Part shown: positions 54,169 through 64,000 of the stretch, in pieces | How positions within the stretch are numbered: position 1 is the first letter of the stretch | How the letters are laid out: each line of letters begins with the position of its first letter | From: Scilla litardierei | Taxonomy: Eukaryota; Streptophyta; Magnoliopsida; Asparagales; Asparagaceae | Assembly: GCA_030789695.1 (NCBI GenBank) | Contig: CM061141.1 | Location: 278,449,871 to 278,513,870 of the forward strand | Direction: 5' to 3' | Length of the DNA stretch: 64,000 nt | Made by a program: the position numbers and the translations under genes | The notes under the pieces: generated by a model | Seen by the model: only the letters and a program-made list of their open reading frames with translations | The model's database searches: none | What the model was told of the DNA's origin: nothing

Positions 54169-57100
54169 GTGTGATTTTGGTTTGCACATTTCCTGCACGA
54201 GTCCTCTTCGACTCTGGTGCATCGATGTGCATTATTTCATGGAGCTTCGTGGAGAAGCATTCCTTATCGACTTCCCCTCTTCCCAAGAGCTGGGATATCA
54301 TTACAGGAAATGGCGTGATCTCGGTGCATCGTGGTTGCAATTCTTGCCCTTTGGTGGTCTATGGACGTGAGCTCTACGCCGATTTCATCGTTCACGACAT
54401 CATCAACTATGATGATTTCCTTGGGATGGACTGGCTTGGGAGTTTCTACGCCACGATCGACTGTCGGAGGAAGAAGGTGGTGTTCGAGATTCCAGGCCAT
54501 CCGGTGTTCGAGTTCAGCCGTGGTAGCAGTTCGCTTGGCCCTGTCAGATTTCGGGCCAGACCAGTGGAGATCGTTGCTATGCAGATGGAGCAGTGTAGAC
54601 CAGCGGTGGTGCGTGACTTTGACGACGTCTTCCCCGAGGAGATGTCTGGATTGCCACCCGATCGAGCTCTCGATTTTTCGATCGAACTTATTCCGGGAGC
54701 GCAGCCTATCTCGAAGGTGCCCTATCGCATGGCACCAGCAGAATTGGAAGAATTGCGAAAGCAGCTGGACGAACTTCTTCAGAAGGGTTACATTCATCCC
54801 AGTGTGTCTCCGTGGGGAGCACCGGTCTTGCTGGTGAAGAAGAAGGACGGTTCGCGTCGCATGTGCGTGGACTACCGGGAGTTGAATGCGGTGACTGTCA
54901 AGAATCGATATCTGTTGCCTCATATAGATGACATCTTTGATCAGCTTGGGGAATCGAGGGTATTCACTAAGTTGGATCTAAGGAGCGTTTATCATCAGCT
55001 GAAGGTGAGGAAGGAAGATGTTCTGAAGACAGCATTCAGGACGAAGTATGGACACTACGAGTTCGTGGTTATGCCTTTCGGTGTAACCAACGCACCCGCA
55101 GTTTTTATGAATCTGATGAATCTGATCTTCTATGACTTTTTAGACAAGTTTGTCGTTATCTTCATTGACGACATTCTGATCTACTCAAAGTCAGAAGAAG
55201 AGCATGCATCGCACTTGAGGACTGTGTTGGAGATCTTGAGGAAGCATCGGTTGTATGCTAAGTATTTCAAGTGCGAGTTTTGGCTGGACAGAGTTGCTTT
55301 TCTCGGGAATGTTGTGGCAGGAGATGGTATTTCGGTGGACCCCGAGAAGATCAAGGCTATCAGGGAGTGGCATGTTCCGCAGTCAGCGTCTGAGATCCGG
55401 AGTTTTCTTGGGCTTGCAGGTTATTACCGGCGGATCATTAAGGACTTCTCCCATATTGCTGAGCCGATGACCAGACTGACGTGGAAGGATGTACCTTTTG
55501 TTTGGTCTGATGATTGTGGGGAGGCTTTTGGTGTTCTGAAGGAGAGGCTGACGACTGCCCCTGTTCTTGCGGTGCCTGATCGGAGTGGGGGATTCGAGAT
55601 TTTTTGCGATGCTTCTGGCAAATGTCTCAGTTGTGCATTGCATCAGCATGGGCACGTGGTTGAGTATGCTTCACGTCAGCTCAAGACCCATGAGAAGAAT
55701 TATCTGACGCACGACTTGGAGTTGGCAGCAATCGTGTTTGCACTGAAGATTTGGAGGCACTTCCTACTGAGTGAAAAGGTGAAGATCTTCACCGATCATA
55801 AAAGCTTGAAGTACATTTTTACTCAGAAGGAGCTCAACATGCGACAGCGTCGGTGGTCGGAGCTCATGGCGGATTATGAGATCGATTTGCAGTATCACCC
55901 TGGCAATGTGAATGTGGTTCCGGATGCGTTGAGTAGGCTTCCAGCGGTAATGATGTTGACTTCATAGTGGAGATTGCAGCAGGATTTTTACGAGTCTGGT
56001 ATTGAGATTGTTCTTCCTGGAGAGGCCTCTTCGTTGATGTGTATGCAGATACAGTCGACAATCGTGGATAGGATCAAGGCTGGACAGGCTGGAGACCCGA
56101 AGTTGGTGAGGATTCGGGAGCAGGTGGAAGCCGGTCTGCGGACTGATTTCTTAATTCATGAGGATGGCTCGCTGAGGTATGGAGCCAGGTTGTGTGTGCC
56201 AGCTGGAGACATCAGAGAGGAGTTGTTGGTTGAGGCACACAGTTCGTTGTATTCTGTGCATCCTGGTGGGACAAAGATGTATAAGGACCATCGCCTGAAC
56301 TATTGGTGGCATGGTATGAAGAGGAGTGTGGCTCAGAGTGTAGCCAAGTGTCTGGTTTGCCAGCAGGTAAAGGCGGAGCATCAGCGTATGGCAGGGTTGC
56401 TACAACCACTTCTGATTCCGGAGTGGAAGTGGCAACACATCACTATGGATTTCGTGACTGGACTACCTCGGAGTTCGAAGCAGAATGACGCGATTTGGGT
56501 GATCGTAGACCGATTAACCAAATCATGCACTTTATTCCCTTCCGAGTTGGACAGTCTACTGAGACACTAGCGAGGAGATACATGGAGGTAAATTATTTTA
56601 CTCTCTGTTTCTATTTCTTTTTCCTAGTTAGATAGTGATGTAATGTGAATCGTGCAGGAGATCGTACGACTTCACGGAGTCCCCGTGAGTATCGTGTCGG
56701 ACAGAGACACGAGGTTCACGTCTCAGTTTTGGCAGAGTCTACAGAAGAGCTTGGGTACGAGTCTGAGTTTCAGCACGGCGTATCACCCGCAGACGGATGG
56801 CCAGTCCGAGAGGACGATCCAGATCTTGGAGGACATGCTGAGGGCGTGCATGTTAGACTTCAAGGGATCTTGGGAAGATCATCTCCACCTTGTTGAGTTT
56901 GCCTGCAATAACAGCTTCCAGGGGAGTATTGGCATGGCACCTTTCGCCGTGCTATATGGGAAGAAATGTCGATTGCCACTAAGCTGGGATGACATTGGAG
57001 ACAAGGAGCTGTTAGGACCTGAGATGATCGTGGAGGCAGTGGATGTTGTGAGGAACATACGGGAGAAGCTGAGGATTGCTCAGGACCGTTTCAAGCATTG

Positions 57101-57562
57101 GGCTGATGCTAAACGGCGTCCTTTGGAGTTTCAGCCATGTGACCATGTGTTCCTGAAGATTTCCCCGAATTGAGGAGTGATTCGCTTTGGGATACGAGGG
57201 AAGATGAGCCCGAGATACATTGGACCATTTGACATTCTGGAGAGAGTTGGCGAGGTAGCCTATCACTTAGCCTTGCCGCCATCTTTGGAAGGAGTTCACG
57301 ATGTCTTCCATGTGTCGCAGCTTCGTCGGTACATCAGCGATCCATCTCATGCTGTGGATTTCTCGGAGATCACCGTTCGCCCCGATCTGACGTATGACCA
57401 GCAGCCAATGCAGATTTTGGACAGGCGTCAGAAGTCACTCCGGAACAAGACAGTCGATCTTGTTAGGGTGATGTGGCGACACGGCTCGCCCGGAGAGTCT
57501 ACTTGGGAGAGAGAGAGGATGAGATGAGAGAGCGATACCCACTTTTGTTCCCTGACACGTGA
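54169..57562 (+). pseudogene. pol: Chromo-2 pol: protease, RT, RNase H, integrase, chromodomain-like tail
   Basis: Protease [13 protein letters not shown] at 54201; reverse transcriptase [31 protein letters not shown], catalytic FIDDILIYS at about 55161; RNase [24 protein letters not shown]; integrase zinc part HPGG...CLVCQQVKAEH, core [41 protein letters not shown]; tail [31 protein letters not shown] and KTVDLVRVMWRHGSPGESTW. Damage: TAG 55965 (Gln in Chromo-1), one-base deletion near 56525, TGA 57171, and an insertion near 57515 before the end. A 70-bp intron-like segment lies at 56588-56657. Otherwise open, so it decayed recently. Confidence 0.95.
56588..56657 (+). other. Intron 2 of Chromo-2, inside integrase
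   Basis: 70 bp, GTAAATTATT...CGTGCAG. Exon edges GAG and GAG join YME to [10 protein letters not shown] in frame. It contains TAG, TAG and TAA. Identical position and length in Chromo-1. Confidence 0.8.
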
Positions 57563-57593
57563 GTGTGAGGAAATTCCGATGGCGAAATTTTTC

Positions 57594-57608
57594 TTAAGGT
57601 GGGTAGGA
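57594..57608 (+). other. Chromo-2 polypurine tract
   Basis: TTAAGGTGGGTAGGA directly before the 3' LTR. Confidence 0.9.
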
Positions 57609-60194
57609 TGTAATGACTGGTTTTTTATCTATTATATACATGTGTTGGTTGTTCTCTTCCTTGTGTGTTTTCCCCTGTTGGTCGTTTTCTTTCAGTTCTT
57701 TCTGAACTTCCACTTTTCATTGCATATCTTGTTGGGCTTGGAGTAAGTATTTTTACGACGTTCTTCTTAGCGTCCATATCATAGAGCTAGAGTGATCCTA
57801 GAAGCCATAGGAACCTTTCCGAAGCTTCGCGCTTCAATTCGGCACTTTCAGTGCATCTTAGTTGGTTCGAGAAGGAGAACCAACCGACTAGATTGCAATC
57901 TAGTCAGTCGGCAACTCTTCAGGAACCGACTAGTTCATCTTGTATATTTCAGCTGAGTTACTGTTTACACTTAGTCGGTCTAAGCACATCCATCGACCGA
58001 CTAGTTCCCAAACTAGTCGGTTAGAACTTGTTCTCAGACCGACTAATTCTGAGATCTTTCTAACAGCCGAGTTACTGTTTACGGTTAGTCTGTCAAAGAA
58101 CGACTATTGACCGACTAGTTGATAAACTAGTCGGTTAGAGTTTCTTCTCAGACCGACTAACTGTCAATACTTATTGTCTTTCATATTTTGCTCTTAGTCG
58201 GTCCATGAATATTCACCGACCGACTAGTTTCAAAACTAGTCGGTTGACGAGCCTTCACAGACCGACTAAATCTGTCTACCCTGTGTCGACCCTTTTCACT
58301 GTTTGCCTTTTAGTCAGTCTTAGTTGGACGACCGACCGACTAGTTCTCAAACTAGTCGGTCGACCACTCTTCATTGACCGACTAGTTTGCCCAGAAACCC
58401 TAGGTTAAGTCGTAGCCGCCGCTATTTCTTTCTATTTAAACCCTATACGTTTTCACTTCTTCTTTCACTTTTCCTAGCCAACCTTCTCCCCAATCATCCC
58501 CCAACCTTCCTCCTACCCTTCCTCAACCTCCCGTGCTCCCTCTCACCCTCCATTGCGTCAGCAATCACCCTATAGGCCGCCGGCCAACCCTAAAAACCCC
58601 AAATTCTCTTTTGCTCCAGTTTTTCCCCTACAGTCTCCATTCTCCAGATCTGTTGTATCTCAGCCGCGAGGAGTTCTCTTCAACCGTAGTTCCCGGGATC
58701 ACTCTTTCCGTTGCTGTGCTAGATCCAATTTAGCGACGGCAATCCAGATACGTCGAGATCCTCTCCTACCTGCAGATTCGTAGGCGTCCTGGATCGTCGT
58801 TCTTCCGCTTCGTATACTGTTAGTGATCTACCCTTAATCAACTTGTAACCCACACTATAATTTAGAAAACCTAATAAAAATGGATTGCTAGACGTTGTAG
58901 GATTCAAATACAAATCCGGATTAGAACATCAAATTCTGATTTTCTGTTTTGCCATAACAGTGACCCTTTCCCGTAGAATAGCGAACTCACGTCGACCGTC
59001 ATCACCGGAACCAGGCAAGTGAAACTTGCCAACCTTGTTTAGGCTATGCCTTAGGCCATTTCCTTGCTTTTAGCGTGAAAGAGACTAGACCGTGAAATGA
59101 TAGCGGTCTAGGCGCAAATTTCAAATTCTAGATTGACAACGAAGCTAGAATTGCCTTTGTCATGTCATTTCATGCATTTGCCTGCCACGTTTAAATTTCT
59201 CTAACGGAACGCATTTTAATTGAATATCTGACATGCATTTGCATTGTTACATGCCATTGACTTGTATGTTGCATTGTAGCACACGCTATCAAATACTTGT
59301 ACAATCCGTGTTTCCGTGTTTTCGGCTAGGCACCTGCTATGCGGGCATAACCCTACGTCATACTTATTAAAAATACTTCCTGGCTCGTGATCCAGAAGCG
59401 AGCATTCCGTGTTCGGGGGTAAGGCCCTGGCTCGATACACGTGGAGGGGTAGGGATAAACGGTCACTTGAGCGTAAGAGTTGGCCCGTACAGCCTCTCTA
59501 GCCAAAGGGCGGAATCTCTGTGCACGACGTGCTTACTATACGTGTACTTGTCCTTGTGAATGTATACTTGTTTCTTTGTCATGTCCATGTTTCCATGGCA
59601 TACTTGCTGTTTTTACTTATTTGCTGCACCATTTATATATAGGTCGTGTCATGCATACTTTAGAATTGCTAGGTTGCTTTTACCTTCTTTTTTGTTTCCT
59701 TGCACAAAGTCTTGTAGACTTTGCTGACATGTGCCCCTTCTCTTTGGGTGTCGCATGTTAGTTGCTGACCCAGAGACTGTGGCTGGGGACGACGAGTTCG
59801 AGGAGTTTAAGCCTGATTCCGTTGCTGACGTGGAGTATGAGGACACCGGTGACCAGTCCTAGTGTTCCTTCGTCGTTTCTCTTTGTTAGATTGTTGTTAG
59901 CTTGTCGGTGAGTAGCACCATTTTGTTGTAACTTTCGTTGTTGGCCATGCTGGGTCTTTTCTTTTGGACTCTTTTGTTAGCCGGGTGGCTTTTCTGGTTG
60001 TTGAAATATTATCTGGACTTTGAGATTTATAATTTATTATAATTGTCTCTTCTATTATTCTTGTCTTTGTTCCGTGTCACATTACAGGGATCTGCGTGTT
60101 TATTCCAGATGCTTTACAGGATGGAGCCTCACAGCTCCAAGCCTGAGCGGGCCTCGTCACGCCTCGCCTCCATTTAGGGAAGCGGGTCGTGACA
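57609..60194 (+). repeat. Chromo-2 3' LTR
   Basis: 2586 bp, TGTAATGACTGG to GGTCGTGACA. About 250 bp longer than the Chromo-1 LTRs. Much of the difference is a stretch near 58780-58960 in the leader that Chromo-1 lacks. Confidence 0.94.
57870..58440 (+). promoter_or_regulatory. Chromo-2 U3 array of ACCGACTAGT hairpins and TATA box
   Basis: About five hairpins built from CCGACTAGTT/AACTAGTCGG arms with ACCGACTAA half-sites between 57880 and 58385, then TATTTAAA at 58433-58440. Same order as in Chromo-1. Confidence 0.75.
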
Positions 60195-60566
60195 TTAACT
60201 CTCGGTTTGTGAGAGTGTTTTGCTTCCTTCCAAGTTGTAAGAGTCAAGGACATCGATTGTGTTTCAATTTCACTTGTAGGGTTGCTACAAGTGGGTTTAA
60301 AGGGAACATCAAGTTATGGTTCTAACTTGAGTATCCGGTGGTATCCCGGTGGAAGGGATGTAGGATTACCAGGAACAAGTCGGAAGTTGACTTGGGTAAT
60401 CCGAACCCTTGAAACATCTTTGTCTTAGCACTGTTTCAATTTGGGTTTATTTACATTCCGCATTAATTGTTGGTTAGGAATTTAAATTGGTATAACTATC
60501 GTTTAAATTGTATAAACACTATTCAACCCCCATTCTAGTGTTTTCATCATAGCCAGGGACCTTACA
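60195..60566 (+). repeat. Copia-2 3' LTR, right fragment
   Basis: Starts TTAACTCTCGG after Chromo-2 and contains the Copia U5 features GGTGGTATCCCGGTGGAAGG and ACACTATTCAACCCCC. The end is set at CTTACA (60566) by comparison with the Copia-1 LTR end. Confidence 0.65.
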
Positions 60567-61660
60567 GGTGTGAAGCCCACGACCTGGCCGTGGACTCCAG
60601 ACCCACATGCCTTAATTTTAAAAAATTGTTTTTGGCGGTGGGCCTGAAGCCAGCCCCACAAGCCTCTCAAAAAATGGGGGGTGCTGTAGGCTGAAGCCCA
60701 TAGTACCCAAATGTGAAAAATGTGAAAAATGTGGGGAAAGGGAAATAAAAGGGGAAAACTAAAAAGAAAACTTAGGGGGAGGGAATAAGGGAAATTCCTA
60801 TAATAAATTATACATGGACACTGTTCAGTGTTTAAAATTGTTCTAAACTAGACCATATGATCATAATCTATCTTTCAGCATATTATTCATTTATGGTGCT
60901 TATTTTAAGATCATATTAATATGCTTTATGTCACCTGATAACTGTTATGAATTCTAGGATATTTTTATGTTTACTTGCGTAAGCATTCGATTAATAATTA
61001 TGTGGATCATGCGACCGCTTTGTTATTAATTACCTAACCTAACAGTGTATGACGTTGCACCGTGGTCCAATTAATTATTAAGCATAAAAATTGAAATTTA
61101 TATATCATGTGAATCTGCGATGTCTGTGATATGAGAATAAATGTGATGAACATGTTTCTGAGCACAAATTTGCATGAATTGCTATATTGTGGTTTTGGAT
61201 CGCCCTTTTAAGTCCCACATTTATTTTTCCCGCACTTTTCTTTTCTTTTGAGATAAATTGTAGTGAGGAATTGTATGTAATGCCCAAGACTAACGACCAT
61301 TTACATTGAGGTGGAGGTCATTCTTGATGATGAAGAAGCTTTATGGGACCCATGTGGTTTCCAAAGTTGTATTTTCTTTTTCCTTTATGTAAAAGGAACT
61401 GTATAATTTGAACTTTGGTCATTAGTTTTTTGGTGACTGGCCGATCCACACAATTAGCCTATTCATTTTATAATTTCCTTTCCATGATATAATTTATATT
61501 TATTATATCAATTCAAGCAATTATGCTTATAAATAATTATGTATAATGGCACATGTCGCAATTATTGTTTTCAGATTTTTGAATAATTATTATTGGCAAT
61601 TGGACCGGAACCACTGAAATTCCAATACCTTTCTTCCTTCGTAAACAAATAAATGAATGC
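60567..61660. other. Flanking DNA, nothing firm recognised
   Basis: GC-rich purine/pyrimidine stretches at 60570-60780, then AT-rich DNA. No coding frame, LTR edge or RNA gene was found. Part may belong to the Tat-1 LTR. Confidence 0.45.
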
Positions 61661-62570
61661 AAAGGGATAAATGCGAAAGTCAATATTTCCATTTCCTAGA
61701 CACAAGTCTTTAAAGATGGGTACTTCTACAGTAAATAGATCCCACAAGATCTATGATCTAATTACAGACCAATATGGACACCAAAAGGACATTGTTGATA
61801 CATGGGTACGGCCCACGAAGCGGGGCCAAATGATGAGGCCCAATCCAAGAATTAAATCTCGGCCCAACGGCTTAAGAAACCACCAGCGAAGGAGAATTAC
61901 TGCTTGGTCAAAGAGACAGCTCGCCATACCGTTTGAATCTCACTGATTGCATGGAAGTGGTTAATGGAGACCGAGTAAATGGTTATCAGCAATTTTGGAA
62001 GAAATCTCGCCATTATTGAAGAAGAGCCGTTATGCATTAATAGCAGTCACCCTCAACTATAAATCAGGTAGAAGACGACCTAAGAAGGGTTTAGACTCCC
62101 AAGGTATGAGAGACCTAATACTCTTAATTTTGTCTTCCACTTTATAATTCTTCCTCCAAATAGCTTGTGGTGACTGATTTGAGACAAACCTCTATGGGTC
62201 GATCTCAGTAGCCCAAGTCTTTCCTTGAGTTCCTGTTCTAACTTAAGAATCGGTGGGAATATGGGTCGAAACCCAGATCCGACCCTCCTGATGCTCCTTT
62301 GTGGGGCAGGAAGATCAAGGTATGGCTCAACTAGAGGGTCAAAGCCAGAGATAGTCGTTTGAGGATCAACCCCACCAGAGGGTCGAACGATTGTCCCATC
62401 CAGCTATTAAGTCAAGTGAGCTTCTGCGCCACATCCACGTCACTATTTCTGCTATCATCGACCCCGGTTCTACCAACCAAGGGTCCCATTCGAACGGCTG
62501 ACGGGGCTTCACTTGGACATAGTAGTCCACGTCAGCCCTACTACTGTTGACACCAATTTGGCCTTAAAAG

Positions 62571-62586
62571 TGTGCACTGTCTGTGG
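62571..62586 (+). other. Degenerate Tat-type primer binding site
   Basis: TGCACTGTCTGTGGAA resembles the GGCGCCGTCTGTGGGAA type that follows Tat LTRs, with changes in the first bases. Confidence 0.5.
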
Positions 62587-62628
62587 AAAAACTTAAGTCG
62601 ACATACTAGTCATCCAAGTACTCTGACC

Positions 62629-63345
62629 ATGTCGACTCGCCCAATAACACTCTCCGAGGACATCGTGGCATCTCCCAGCATCAATGTCCTCAACATGATA
62701 ATGGGGTCCCACCGCACCCGGAGCTATCAACCTCACTCCAAAGCTCTTACACTGGGAGGTTGATGACCATCTCGGTGGGAAAGAAGCGCCCAAGAGATTC
62801 TCTACCCCCATTATCTTTTTCAGATGAAGATTTGGAGGGTGTGGAACTGTCGCATGACGATGCTATCGTCATCAGTGCCACCATTAATGAGGTGGCAGTG
62901 AAGAGATTACTTGTCGACACAGGGAGTTCGTGTGATGTGCTTTTCTTCACCATGTTGGTGAAAAAGAGACTGGCCTCATCAGAGTTGAGTGAATGTCCGG
63001 GACCCCTCGTAGGCTTCACCGGGCATTTCGCACCAGTGGATGGCATCAGCATGCTACCAGTGACCCTTGGAATGTACCCACGCCAAGTCACCTGCTTGAC
63101 CAACTTTATCGTTGTGAAGATCAATTCGGCATACAAGGGAATCATCGACAGACTACTGCTCAATGCAATGGAGGAAGTGGTCTCGACTTTTAACCAAATG
63201 ATCAAATTCCACACTCCTGAGGTGGTTGGGAAGACGAGAGGGAATCAGAAACGAGCTCAATCATGTAACCTTCTATCCACCGCACTAAGAACAGTGGAGC
63301 ACACAGGCCCAGTTGATCTCAGCAACGAAGGTAGACATGAGGAGT
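62629..63345 (+). pseudogene. Tat-1 gag remnant and protease
   Basis: A short start (MSTRPITLSEDIVASPSIN) passes within about 130 bp to the sequence just before protease, so nearly all of gag is missing. The protease frame begins near 62763: LPPLSFSDEDLEGVELSHDD, LLVDTGSSCDVLFF (active-site Asp), GPLVGFTGHFAPVDGISMLP and FHTPEVVGKTRGNQKRAQSC. The DTGSS site and the EVRG-like block are typical of Tat elements. The usual GRP after the flap reads IDRL here, a sign of decay. Confidence 0.85.
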
Positions 63346-63349
63346 GACG

Positions 63350-64000
63350 ACCCGTAGCGGTCGAGGAAATGGAGAACATCCAGATCCTCGAAGGAGAAGG
63401 AAAGACGGTTTCCATTAGTTCGATGCTCCCGTTAAGGGAACAATTAATTACACTCCTAAGAGACAATGTCGATGTCATTTCCTGGTCACTAGAGGATATG
63501 CCAGGCATCGACCCTCTGGTAATATCCCACAAGTTGGAGGTCAACTCGACATCCAAGCATACGAAGAAAAAGCAGAGGAACATGGGAGGCAAAAAGATGA
63601 ATGCTATCATCGAGGAAGTGGATCGACTTCTAGCTACAGGCTTCATTTGAAAAGTCCAATATCCCGAGTGGCTCTCAAATGTCACGATGGTGAAGAAGGC
63701 GAACGGCAAATGGAGAATGTGTGTCGATCTCACCGACCTCAACAAAGCCTGTTCGAAGGACAACTACCCCTTACCACGAATTGACCATCTTTTCGACAGC
63801 GCCTCGGGCTATGAACTCTTAAGCTTCATGGATGCTTTCTGAGGCTACAATCAAATCCAAATGGTGCCTGAGGACAAAAAAAGACTTCCTTCATCACTGA
63901 TCGAGGTATTTTCTGTTATAAAAAGATGCTATTTGGTCTAAAAATGCAGGAGAGACGTACCAGCATATGATGAACAAAGTCTTCAAAGCTCAAATTGGGC
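63350..64000 (+). pseudogene. pol: Tat-1 start of reverse transcriptase
   Basis: Reads LREQLITLLRDNVDVISWSL, HKLEVNSTSKHTKKKQRN, IIEEVDRLLATGFI, then TGA at 63648, WLSNVTMVKKANGKWRMCVD, DLNKACSKDNYPLPRIDHLF and FMDAF with TGA at 63840 before GYNQIQM. A one-base slip in the A-run near 63877 breaks the next part. The catalytic YxDD is beyond the window. Confidence 0.88.

Larger units (their letters stand above)
51579..60194 (+). mobile_element. Chromo-2: Ty3 chromovirus (Del/Tekay-like), 5' end lost
   Basis: Same family as Chromo-1, opposite orientation. The 5' LTR starts in mid-sequence at ATCACCGGAACC, where Athila-1 ends. The missing LTR start should lie left of Athila-1 but is gone. Interior: gag, protease, reverse transcriptase, RNase H, integrase, chromodomain-like tail, PPT; then a full 3' LTR. 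Less damaged than Chromo-1. Confidence 0.93.
17922..60566 (+). mobile_element. Copia-2: plus-strand Copia element split by large insertions
   Basis: Pieces: 17922-18813 (RNase H end and palindromes), 28299-31317 (3' ORF, tail, PPT, start of 3' LTR) and 60195-60566 (rest of 3' LTR). Chromo-1 separates the first two with a GTCTG duplication. The Chromo-2/Athila-1/Athila-2 stack separates the last two. The left LTR half ends CAAGCTTA and the right half starts TTAACTCTC, which fits a TTAAC duplication around Chromo-2. The 5' LTR, gag and most of pol are missing. The order RNase H, palindromes, extra ORF, PPT, LTR matches Copia-1. Confidence 0.8.
61661..64000 (+). mobile_element. Tat-1: start of a Tat-like Ty3 element, runs off the window
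   Basis: LTR-like leader with TATAAAT (62058-62064), a PBS-like site near 62571, a short gag remnant, protease and the start of reverse transcriptase, all plus strand. Protease and polymerase motifs fit the Tat/Retand/Ogre group. The left LTR edge was not found. Confidence 0.75.

Overview
The window is plant nuclear DNA made almost entirely of LTR retrotransposons inserted into one another. The evidence for a flowering plant is the element types: SIRE-like Ty1/Copia, Athila-like and Tat-like Ty3, and a chromovirus, with tRNA-Asp-type and tRNA-iMet-type primer binding sites and TATAAATA promoters. I found no host gene, tRNA, rRNA or microbial feature. The species cannot be named from this sequence.

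Layout. (1) 1-15266: a minus-strand Copia element (Copia-1), split inside reverse transcriptase by NA-1 (4003-10864; target duplication TTGAG). NA-1 is an Athila-type non-autonomous element with 1734-bp LTRs and one zinc-knuckle ORF. (2) 15267-17921: AT-rich DNA, a GC-rich block and an LTR-like stretch, not firmly classified. (3) 17922-60566: a plus-strand Copia element (Copia-2), broken by two insertions. The first is Chromo-1 (18814-28298, minus strand, target duplication GTCTG). The second, in its 3' LTR, is a stack: Chromo-2 (51579-60194, plus) holds Athila-1 (about 31318-51578, minus), which holds Athila-2 (38499-50294, plus, target duplication ACGGC). (4) 60567-64000: flanking DNA, then the start of a Tat-like element (Tat-1) that runs off the window.

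How the parts work. Copia-1, Chromo-1 and Chromo-2 carried gag and pol. Athila-1, Athila-2 and NA-1 have no reverse transcriptase or integrase and must have been mobilised by a helper. Copia-1, Copia-2, Athila-1 and Athila-2 all carry an extra 3' ORF of one distant family (Athila ORF-1 / putative plant transposon protein type). All reading frames are broken to some degree.

Most interesting signals. (a) Each family has its own palindrome of about 12 bp, clustered just upstream of the LTR TATA box. In Copia-1, Athila-1 and Athila-2 the same palindrome is clustered again, with a TATA-like box, upstream of the 3' ORF, as expected of a copied internal promoter. (b) The Athila-2 LTR leader holds five consecutive hairpins with one constant 14-nt loop and five different, self-complementary stems. 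(c) NA-1 and Athila-1 LTRs share loops while their stems differ but remain paired. (d) Both chromoviruses carry two GT-AG introns at identical positions, at the gag/protease junction and inside integrase. All counts and alignments were done by eye.
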